Below are positions 41,656 through 48,366 of a stretch of 64,000 bases of DNA, one piece after another. The stretch's first letter is position 1; every line of letters starts with the position of its first letter. The DNA lies in assembly GCA_910577675.1 (NCBI GenBank), contig CAJTOR010000013.1, positions 22,024 to 86,023 of the forward strand, given 5' to 3'. The DNA comes from an uncultured Lachnospiraceae bacterium (lineage in GTDB: Bacteria > Bacillota > Clostridia > Lachnospirales > Lachnospiraceae). Under the pieces are notes generated by a model. It did no database searches. It saw only the letters and a list, made by a program, of their open reading frames with translations, and was not told the origin of the DNA. The translations under genes and the position numbers were made by a program.

Positions 41656-43416
41656 ATGAAAACAATCCTGTATTATTTGAAACCGTACCGTTTCAGGATG
41701 CTGCGCGGTTTTTTAGTTAAGATACTCGGTACTTTTGCAGATCTGGGATTGCCGTGGGTACTGGCATATATCCTGGATGACGTGGTGCCGCTCGGACGCA
41801 TTTCGCTTGTGCTTTGGTGGGGTGTAGTGATGTTTTTTCTGGCGGTGGCGGCAAGACTTTTAAATATCAGGGCAAACCGCATGGCATCGAAGGTGGCAAG
41901 GGATACAATAGAGGAAGTAAGACATGATCTGTTCCACAAGATTATGTATCTGTCCGGGAACCAGACTGACAGGATCGGGATTCCCTCGCTGATTTCACGT
42001 CTTACCGCGGACAGTTATAATGTGCATTCCATGATTGGCAGGGTGCAGCGAATCGGCGTGCGCGCACCGATCATCCTGATGGGGGGAATCCTGATTACCT
42101 TTACACTTGAGCCGGTCTTAACACTTGTGCTGATTGCGACGCTCCCGCTGTTGTCTGTGCTGGTCTACAGGGTTTCGAAAAAGGGAATCCCGCTCTATAC
42201 AAAGGTTTCGCAGTCCGTGGACGGCGTGGTGCGCATTATGAGGGAAAATATCAATGGAATCCGCGTGGTTAAGGCACTCTCAAAAACAGATTATGAGTAT
42301 GGGCGTTTTAAGGAACAGAACGGGGAACTTGCGGAACATGAATTTAAGGCGGGCATAACAATGGCGCTTTCAGGACCGATGATGAACTTGATATTGAACC
42401 TTGGTCTGACTGCAATTGTTGTGGTCGGAGCTTACCGCGTTAATGCGGGGGCATCCATGCCTGGAAGGATCGTGGCATTTCTCTCTTATTTTACAATGAT
42501 TCTGCATGCGATGATGGCGATAACACGCGTCTTTGTGGATATCTCCAAGGCGGCAGCAAGCGCCAACCGTATTGGCCTTGTACTTTCGGAGGGGGACGAG
42601 CTTTTGGTGCGCGCTCGGGAAGCGGATAAGCTTAGCGGTGAGGATGCAACGGAAATTCCCCCGCGCATTGAGTTTTTAAACGTTTCGTTCGGGTATCATG
42701 CCGCATCCGGCGGGGAGGATAAACTCTGCTTAAAAAATCTTAATTTCCGGATAATGCCGGGGGAGAGTCTTGGGATCCTTGGGGCGACGGGGAGCGGGAA
42801 ATCCACCGTTATCAACCTGCTGATGCGTTTTTATGATGTGAACTCGGGCAGTGTGCGGGTGGACGGGCGCGATGTAAGGGAGTATACGCCTAAGGAGCTC
42901 AGGGAAAAATTCGCCGTGGTATTCCAGAATGATACGGTCTTTCACGACAGCATTATGGAAAATATCTGTTTCGGGCGTGAGATTGGGGAGGAAGAGGTAA
43001 TGGCGGCTGCAAAAGATGCCTGCGCCTACGATTTTATTATGGAGAAGGAAGATGGTTTTCTCAGTGAAGCGGCAATTGGCGGCGCGAACCTTTCAGGCGG
43101 GCAGAAACAGCGCCTGTTAATAACAAGGGCGCTGGCGGGAAAACCGGAAATTCTTGTGCTTGATGATTCCTCCTCCGCGCTTGATTATAAGACGGATGCA
43201 AAATTGCGCAGGGCTATCCGAAAACATTATGCGGGAACCAATATCGTAATGGTTGCGCAGCGTGTCAGCTCCCTTATGGGTCTTGACCATATCCTTGTCC
43301 TTGAGGATGGGGAGGCGATTGGCTACGGCAGACATGAGGAGCTGCTAAAAGACTGTGAGGTTTACCGGGAAATCTATGAGGTGCAGATGGGAAGTATGGA
43401 GGGTATGGCACAGTAG
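41656..43416 (+). CDS. ABC exporter half-transporter with degenerate ATP site (heterodimer subunit 1)
   Basis: 586 residues: six-helix membrane domain (about 1-310) and nucleotide-binding domain with Walker A LGATGSGKSTVINL, signature NLSGGQKQRLLITRAL, Walker B ILVLDDSSSALD and switch VAQRVSS. The catalytic Glu after Walker B is Asp and the H-loop His is Gln, so this domain forms the non-hydrolysing site typical of heterodimeric exporters of the BmrC/BmrD and TM287/288 type. Its signature motif is intact and would complete the partner's active site. AAGGGGGAAG precedes the ATG. The exported substrate is unknown (drug or peptide). Confidence 0.92.
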   Translation: MKTILYYLKPYRFRMLRGFLVKILGTFADLGLPWVLAYILDDVVPLGRISLVLWWGVVMFFLAVAARLLNIRANRMASKVARDTIEEVRHDLFHKIMYLSGNQTDRIGIPSLISRLTADSYNVHSMIGRVQRIGVRAPIILMGGILITFTLEPVLTLVLIATLPLLSVLVYRVSKKGIPLYTKVSQSVDGVVRIMRENINGIRVVKALSKTDYEYGRFKEQNGELAEHEFKAGITMALSGPMMNLILNLGLTAIVVVGAYRVNAGASMPGRIVAFLSYFTMILHAMMAITRVFVDISKAAASANRIGLVLSEGDELLVRAREADKLSGEDATEIPPRIEFLNVSFGYHAASGGEDKLCLKNLNFRIMPGESLGILGATGSGKSTVINLLMRFYDVNSGSVRVDGRDVREYTPKELREKFAVVFQNDTVFHDSIMENICFGREIGEEEVMAAAKDACAYDFIMEKEDGFLSEAAIGGANLSGGQKQRLLITRALAGKPEILVLDDSSSALDYKTDAKLRRAIRKHYAGTNIVMVAQRVSSLMGLDHILVLEDGEAIGYGRHEELLKDCEVYREIYEVQMGSMEGMAQ

Positions 43417-43479
43417 CTAGGTGCGCGCCAAATTTTGCTTTTAAGATAGGATGGGAATCTGCGGGGGCAGGGGAGAAAG

Positions 43480-43531
43480 TGCAGGATAAGGCTACCGCAA
43501 TCCCATTGGCTTTAGACAACGGGTAGTTCAC
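43480..43531 (+). mobile_element. Remnant resembling the right end of an IS200/IS605-family element
   Basis: The stretch AATCCCATTGGCTTTAGAC (43499-43517) followed by AACGGGTAGTTCAC (43518-43531) has the imperfect hairpin CCCATTG/CAACGGG (43502-43508 / 43517-43523, one mismatch) and the GGGTAGTTCAC end that close many IS200/IS605 elements of Firmicutes after the tnpB stop codon. CTACC/GGTAG (43492-43496 / 43522-43526) adds a longer alternative stem. No transposase or tnpB reading frame remains. The assignment is from recall of the family. Confidence 0.5.
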
Positions 43532-43550
43532 AATAAAGGGGGAAAGGAAC

Positions 43551-45362
43551 ATGGCGGGCGGAATCGGTAGTACAAAGCAATTTAATGTGGAAAATGCAGG
43601 TCGCCAGGAAAGCCACAAGCCAAAGGATATCAGGGGGGCGCTGCTTGGTCTTTGGGGTTATCTGCGGCAGTACCGCGCCTTTATGCTGCTGGCACTGTTT
43701 CTTACAATAAGCGGCAATTTGCTGGCTCTTGTAGGTCCGAAACTTTCAGGGCGGGCAATCGATGCGATAGAACCGGGGAAGGGTGCGGTTGACTTTGATA
43801 CGGTATTCTACTATGCGGGGCTAATGGTAATATTTTACATTGCCTCATCCCTATTTTCCTATCTGCTCTCGGTTGTTATGCAGACGATCAGCCGGAAGAT
43901 GGCGAGGCAGATGCGCGACGATGTGTTCCATAAACTTTTGTCACTTCCGGTTGGATATTTTGATACACATTTATCCGGGGATATAATCAGCCGGGTATCC
44001 TATGATATCGATGTAATCAATACCTCACTCTCCACCGACCTGGTGCAGATTTGTGCGAGTGTAATCACGGTGGCAGGTTCCTTTGCGATGATGGTTTCCA
44101 TAGAACCGAAACTTGTCCTGGTAATGGTTGTCACAATCCCGATGTCCATCTTTTATACAAAATACATGGCGGGAAAGACCAGGCCACTCTTTCGGGAGCG
44201 CTCGGCAAAGCTTGGCGCGATGAACGGTTTTGTCGAGGAGATGGTAAGCGGTCAGAAAACCATCGGGGCATATGCGAGGGAGGAGGTCATCACCGCGCGT
44301 TTTGATAAGGTGAACAAGGAGGCGGTGGACGCGTATTACATGGCGGATTATTACAGTTGTCCGGTCGGGCCGACCGTCAATTTTATCAATAATATTTCGC
44401 TTGCGCTTGTAACAGTATTTGGGGCAATATTGTATTTGCTCGGTTCCATGTCACTGGGAAATATTTCCTCCTTCGTCCTCTATTCCCGCAAGTTTTCGGG
44501 TCCAATCAATGAGGCGGCAAATATTATCAGCGAATTACAATCCGCATTAGCGGCGGCGGAGCGCGTTTTTAAGCTACTTTCAGAGGAAACAGAGGCAGAG
44601 GATGTACCTGGGGCAGTGCAGCTTGAAAATGTGCGCGGCAATGTGGGTATGAGAGGGGTTTCCTTTGGCTATACAAAGGAGCGGACAATTATTAAAAATC
44701 TCTATATGGAAGCTGGGGCTGGCAGCATGGTTGCCATTGTGGGACCGACCGGTGCTGGGAAAACAACAATCATCAACTTACTGATGCGTTTTTATGATGT
44801 GGACGAGGGCGGTATCTATGTGGATGGGCATGAGATAAGACAGTTAAGCCGGGCGAGCCTGCGCAGGGCATTTGCGATGGTATTGCAGGATACCTGGGTA
44901 TTTGGCGGGACGATTTTTGAGAATATTGCATACGGCAGGGAGGATGCGACGATGGAGGAAGTGGAGGCGGCGGCAGCCGCCGCGCATATCCATTCCTACA
45001 TTATGCGTCTTCCGCAGGGATATGGCACTGTTTTAAGCGAGAACGGCGTTAATATTTCGAAGGGGCAGAAGCAGCTTTTGACCATTGCCCGCGCCATGCT
45101 TTTGGATGCCAAGATGCTGATTCTTGACGAGGCGACTTCAAATGTGGACACTCGCACGGAAATCCGTATCCAGAAGGCAATGCGCCGCCTGATGGCGGGC
45201 AAGACCTGTTTTGTGATTGCGCACCGCCTCTCCACCATCCAGAATGCCGACCAGATCCTTGTTGTGGATAAGGGCGATGTGGTGGAACAGGGGACACACT
45301 TGGAGCTGATGGAAAAAAAGGGTTTTTATTATCAGCTTTATGCGTCGCAGTTTGATATGTAG
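43551..45362 (+). CDS. ABC exporter half-transporter with canonical catalytic residues (heterodimer subunit 2)
   Basis: 603 residues, six membrane helices then nucleotide-binding domain: Walker A VGPTGAGKTTIINL, Q-loop AMVLQDTWVFGGTIFEN, Walker B MLILDEATSNVD with catalytic Glu, H-loop VIAHRLSTI. The signature motif is altered (NISKGQKQLLTIARAM instead of LSGGQ), mirroring the defect in the partner, so the pair has one working and one degenerate ATP site. It starts 134 nt after the partner; that gap holds the IS200/IS605-like remnant, so coupling is looser than usual for such pairs. GGGGGAAAGG precedes the ATG. Confidence 0.93.
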   Translation: MAGGIGSTKQFNVENAGRQESHKPKDIRGALLGLWGYLRQYRAFMLLALFLTISGNLLALVGPKLSGRAIDAIEPGKGAVDFDTVFYYAGLMVIFYIASSLFSYLLSVVMQTISRKMARQMRDDVFHKLLSLPVGYFDTHLSGDIISRVSYDIDVINTSLSTDLVQICASVITVAGSFAMMVSIEPKLVLVMVVTIPMSIFYTKYMAGKTRPLFRERSAKLGAMNGFVEEMVSGQKTIGAYAREEVITARFDKVNKEAVDAYYMADYYSCPVGPTVNFINNISLALVTVFGAILYLLGSMSLGNISSFVLYSRKFSGPINEAANIISELQSALAAAERVFKLLSEETEAEDVPGAVQLENVRGNVGMRGVSFGYTKERTIIKNLYMEAGAGSMVAIVGPTGAGKTTIINLLMRFYDVDEGGIYVDGHEIRQLSRASLRRAFAMVLQDTWVFGGTIFENIAYGREDATMEEVEAAAAAAHIHSYIMRLPQGYGTVLSENGVNISKGQKQLLTIARAMLLDAKMLILDEATSNVDTRTEIRIQKAMRRLMAGKTCFVIAHRLSTIQNADQILVVDKGDVVEQGTHLELMEKKGFYYQLYASQFDM

Positions 45363-45421
45363 CATCGGGTACAGAAGGGCTTTGGCAAGTTTTACAGATC
45401 GGGGATCTACGGAAAAACTGC

Positions 45422-45450
45422 TTGTATTTTGCGGGGGATTCCGATATACT
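45422..45450 (+). promoter_or_regulatory. Promoter of the nitroreductase-thrH unit
   Basis: TTGTAT (45422-45427) and TATACT (45445-45450), spacer 17 nt. The leader of about 70 nt is largely folded: TGCAGG/CCTGCA (45455-45460 / 45476-45481) and GCGGGAT-ttta-ATCCCGC (45494-45511). Confidence 0.75.
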
Positions 45451-45493
45451 TAAATGCAGGGCAGGGTATGTGAAACCTGCATAAAACCGTACC

Positions 45494-45511
45494 GCGGGAT
45501 TTTAATCCCGC
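45494..45511 (+). promoter_or_regulatory. GC-rich hairpin next to the nitroreductase ribosome binding site
   Basis: Perfect 7-bp stem GCGGGAT/ATCCCGC with a TTTA loop, ending 6 nt before GGAGG (45518-45522). No T-run, so it is more likely to affect translation or mRNA stability than termination. Confidence 0.6.
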
Positions 45512-45527
45512 AGAAATGGAGGATACT

Positions 45528-46064
45528 ATGGAATTTATGGAGCTGATTGAAAAGAGGAGGAGCATCCGCGCTTTTGACGCTTCAAGAAAGGTGACAAAGG
45601 AGGAGATGGAGAAGTTAGTCTACGCTGCGATCCAGGCACCTTCCTGGAAAAATTCCCAGACAGCGCGCTATTATGCGGTGCTTTCGGACGGGATGATAGA
45701 GAAGGTTTCTGCGGAGTGCCTGCCTGCATTTAACGCGGCAAGCGCAAAAGGTGCGGCGCTTGTGGTTACTACCTTTGTGTCAAACCGCTCCGGTTTTGAG
45801 CGCGATGGGAACGCGACAAATGAGTGCGGTAACGGATGGGGTTATTATGACCTCGGTTTACATAACGAAAATTTTGTTTTGAGGGCGACGGAGCTTGGGC
45901 TTGATACTTTGATTATGGGAATCAGGGATGCAGGAAAGTTGAGGGAACTGCTCTCGATCCCGGAAACAGAAACAGTGGTTGCGGTGATTGCGGTAGGTAA
46001 GGCAGCGCAGAGCCCGGAGAAGCCAAAGCGCAAGGAGCCGGGGGATATCTTGAAGGTGTTCTGA
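45528..46064 (+). CDS. Nitroreductase-family flavoprotein
   Basis: 178 residues from the ATG at 45528, 5 nt after GGAGG; the ATG at 45516 overlaps that site. FMN-binding motif at the start: LIEKRRSIRAFDASRKVTKEEME, AAIQAPSWKNSQTARYYAVLS, and DLGLHNENFVLRATELGLDTLIMGIRD in place of the usual glycine-rich A..A.ELGLG phrase, with a conserved core VVAVIAVGKA. FMN-dependent reductases of this type act on nitro compounds, quinones or flavins; substrate not assignable. It is 25 nt before the thrH homologue. Confidence 0.9.
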   Translation: MEFMELIEKRRSIRAFDASRKVTKEEMEKLVYAAIQAPSWKNSQTARYYAVLSDGMIEKVSAECLPAFNAASAKGAALVVTTFVSNRSGFERDGNATNECGNGWGYYDLGLHNENFVLRATELGLDTLIMGIRDAGKLRELLSIPETETVVAVIAVGKAAQSPEKPKRKEPGDILKVF

Positions 46065-46089
46065 TATTTTGTTGGGAGGATTGACAGGG

Positions 46090-46692
46090 ATGTATATCAC
46101 ATGTTTGGATCTGGAAGGTGTGCTGGTACCGGAAATCTGGATTGCGTTCGCTAAGGCAAGCGGTATTTCCGAGCTTGAGAGGACAACGCGCGACGAGCCG
46201 GATTACGATAAACTAATGCGCTGGCGGATCGGTATTTTAAAGGAACATGGACTTGGGCTTAAAGAGATACAGGAAACCATCGCTAAGATTGACCCGCTTC
46301 CCGGGGCGAGAGAGTTTCTCTTAGAGCTTCGCAAAATCTGTCAGGTTGTTATTATCAGCGATACTTTTACGCAGTTTGCAACGCCGCTGATGGAAAAGCT
46401 TGGCTGGCCGACTATTTTTTGCAATTCACTAGAGGTGGCAGAAGACGGGGAGATAACCGGATTTAAAATGCGCATTGAAAATTCAAAGCTCGCCACGGTA
46501 AAGGCGCTGCAATCAATTGGCTACGATACGATTGCAAGCGGCGACAGTTACAATGACCTCGGGATGATTCTGGCAAGTAAGGCAGGATTTTTGTTTCGGA
46601 GCACGGATAAAATCAAGGCAGAATACCCACAGCTTGCAGCATATGAAACATATGGGGAGCTGCTGGGGGCGATTAGGCGGGCGATAGTATAA
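46090..46692 (+). CDS. thrH: ThrH-type phosphoserine phosphatase/homoserine phosphotransferase
   Basis: 200 residues from the ATG at 46090; GGAGG lies 9 nt upstream and the open frame begins at a TTG 21 nt earlier. HAD fold with ThrH-specific CLDLEGVLVPEIWIAFA (nucleophile Asp of the DLEG motif), TTRDEPDYDKLMRWRI, motif II VVIISDTF, and GDSYNDLGMI (motif IV). ThrH dephosphorylates phosphoserine and can transfer the phosphate to homoserine. With serA and serC in the same window it could supply the last step of serine synthesis. The transcript ends at a strong hairpin inside element 46697-46797. Confidence 0.9.
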   Translation: MYITCLDLEGVLVPEIWIAFAKASGISELERTTRDEPDYDKLMRWRIGILKEHGLGLKEIQETIAKIDPLPGAREFLLELRKICQVVIISDTFTQFATPLMEKLGWPTIFCNSLEVAEDGEITGFKMRIENSKLATVKALQSIGYDTIASGDSYNDLGMILASKAGFLFRSTDKIKAEYPQLAAYETYGELLGAIRRAIV

Positions 46693-46696
46693 TTTG

Positions 46697-46763
46697 ACCT
46701 ATCAATTATGCTGGTTGGGCGCAAGCCCCATCGGACAAGCTGATAAAGCAGCATGGGATATGA
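46697..46763 (+). repeat. Structured intergenic element, copy A
   Basis: Stems: TATC (46700-46703)/GATA (46757-46760), TATGCTG (46707-46713)/CAGCATG (46749-46755), and an apical hairpin TGGG-cgcaag-CCCA (about 46716-46730). About two thirds of positions match copy B at 52432-52499, including ACCT.TCA.TTATG, CAAGCTG and GGGATATGA, and the two middle stems are kept by different base pairs in each copy. Confidence 0.65.
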
Positions 46764-46797
46764 GGAAGCGCTTATCTGCCGCGCTTCCTATTTTCTT
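46763..46797 (+). terminator. Terminator after thrH
   Basis: AGGAAGCGC (46763-46771) / GCGCTTCCT (46781-46789), perfect 9-bp stem, 9-nt loop, then a T-rich TATTTTCTTT. Its 3' half lies inside the end of the convergent methyltransferase gene. Confidence 0.85.
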
Positions 46798-47509
46798 TCC
46801 TTGCAAGTTTCTTTGAAAGTTTCTGCGGGTTCCCGGTTGTTTTTGCGCCCGAATGGTGTATTTTTGTTCGGTTAGCCCTTTTCTGGGCGGTAAACACATA
46901 GTACCCGTCGATCTCGTCGATATGGACACCGCCGAACACCGAGATCAATTTATTTTTGTACCACTCCCTTCTCTTTGTTACCATGTACATTGTGCCGCCC
47001 GTAACAAGGTGGGAAAAGCCATCCTCAATAAAGCCCTTTGCTACGGAAAAATCTGTGTGATAGGGCGGGTTTGAAAGGATTTTGGTAAAGTCTGCATCGG
47101 TGATTAAGGAAAATCCGTCACTTTTTTTTATATGTATAAAATTTTGGGGTAAGCTGAGGGCTTCGTTCCTGCAAATATCGGCATTAAACGCGGTATCCCC
47201 TGAGGGAACACAAAAAGAGGGAACTTCTGCAACGGGAATGGAATTTCTTTGTGCATTTTTAAAGGCGAGTGCCAGGGCATCTTCCGAGATATCGCACATG
47301 GTTACCTGGCAGGATGGTGCAAGTTTTGCAGCCAGGATTCCGACAGCGCCGTACCCGCAGCCAAGATCGAGCACCTTGTCATCCGGCATAAATTCCGCTG
47401 CGGATAACATGGCAGCCGTGCCCGCATCAAGAGCCCTCGGCGAGAAAACTTTATCGTTCGTAATAAAATTGAGGGTCTGGTTTTTAATGATAACTGTGAA
47501 TTCTGCCAT
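46772..47509 (-). CDS. RsmC-like class I SAM-dependent methyltransferase
   Basis: 245 residues from the ATG at 47509; AAGGAGG lies 12 nt before it, and an ATG nearer that site (47536) leaves no spacing. SAM motif I is KVLDLGCGYGAVGILAAK, followed by TMCDISEDALALAFKNA and the catalytic ILSNPPYHTDFSVAKGFIEDG with the NPPY motif of N-methyltransferases. Similar short single-domain proteins are annotated as 16S rRNA guanine methyltransferases of the RsmC group. The Lys/Arg-rich tail (RKENRKRGR) suits RNA binding. It converges with thrH. Confidence 0.88.
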   Translation of the reverse strand: MAEFTVIIKNQTLNFITNDKVFSPRALDAGTAAMLSAAEFMPDDKVLDLGCGYGAVGILAAKLAPSCQVTMCDISEDALALAFKNAQRNSIPVAEVPSFCVPSGDTAFNADICRNEALSLPQNFIHIKKSDGFSLITDADFTKILSNPPYHTDFSVAKGFIEDGFSHLVTGGTMYMVTKRREWYKNKLISVFGGVHIDEIDGYYVFTAQKRANRTKIHHSGAKTTGNPQKLSKKLARKENRKRGR

Positions 47510-47750
47510 TGTTAGCTGCATCCTCCTTGTATTATCCGTTAAATCCAATAATTTACATGATTTGGAATTAAATGTAAAAATAAATACTGGTTTTAACTGT
47601 TATTTCTATCATAAATCTATAAATATTCCAGGGTTTTATAAACAGCCTTTTTTCAAATCTTTACCATCATAGCACACAGAGGTTAAAAAGTCCATGGATA
47701 ATCTTTTAAAAACCGCGGATAATAGAATTTGGAAAGGAAGGTGATAAACC

Positions 47751-48182
47751 ATGGAGAGTGATACCGTAGCACTTTTAAAGGAATGTAATTCCGGTATTAA
47801 GATGGGGATCAATTCGCTTGATGATGTGCTTGACCGCGTGCAGAAAAGTGATTTGAGGGAGATTTTAAGAACCGCAAAAAAGGAGCATGAAAAGCTTGGG
47901 GATGAGTCCCATGCCATCCTTTTAAAATACCATGAGGATGGGAAGGAACCGCATCCGGTTGCAAAAATGATGGCAAGCGTAAAAACAGGTGTGAAGCTTA
48001 CGGTTCAGGAGAGTGACACGGCTGTTGCGGAGCTGATTACGGATGGCTGTGATATGGGGATTAAATCGCTGCACCATTATCTGAACCAGTACCCGCAGGC
48101 GGAGGAATGTGTGGTCAAGCTAACCGGAAAATTGATTGATTCCGAGGAAAAACTGCGCAAAAATTTACAGTGTTATCTGTAG
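47751..48182 (+). CDS. Helical-bundle protein of unknown function
   Basis: 143 residues, predicted almost all alpha with four long helices: SDTVALLKECNSGIKMGINSLDDVL, LREILRTAKKEHEKLGDESHAIL, KMMASVKTGVKLTVQESDTAVAELI and SLHHYLNQYPQAEECVVKLTGKLI. The layout and the Glu/His spacing resemble small ferritin-like or DUF2383-type four-helix proteins, but metal ligands cannot be assigned. AAGGAAGGTGA precedes the ATG. Monocistronic, with its own terminator. Confidence 0.75.
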   Translation: MESDTVALLKECNSGIKMGINSLDDVLDRVQKSDLREILRTAKKEHEKLGDESHAILLKYHEDGKEPHPVAKMMASVKTGVKLTVQESDTAVAELITDGCDMGIKSLHHYLNQYPQAEECVVKLTGKLIDSEEKLRKNLQCYL

Positions 48183-48232
48183 GAAGGTGACTGTCCGGAA
48201 ATTTTAAAATCAGACAGAGTTTGTGGCAAAAA

Positions 48233-48264
48233 ACGGGGTGGAAATAATCCGCCCCGTTTTTTTT
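48233..48264 (+). terminator. Terminator after the helical-bundle gene
   Basis: ACGGGG (48233-48238) pairs with CCCCGT (48252-48257) with a short inner GG/CC extension, followed by eight T (48257-48264). Confidence 0.9.
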
Positions 48265-48289
48265 AAAGCCTGTGGGCGTAACATTTTCC

Positions 48290-48318
48290 TTGCATTTTTT
48301 TTTGCGGCATGATAAATT
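48290..48318 (+). promoter_or_regulatory. Promoter of the EAL-domain gene
   Basis: TTGCAT (48290-48295) and TAAATT (48313-48318) with a 17-nt spacer, about 50 nt before the start codon. Confidence 0.65.
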
Positions 48319-48366
48319 TATATCAGGTAAGCAGAAGCGGAAACCAAGAAGACGGAGGAGTATGGT

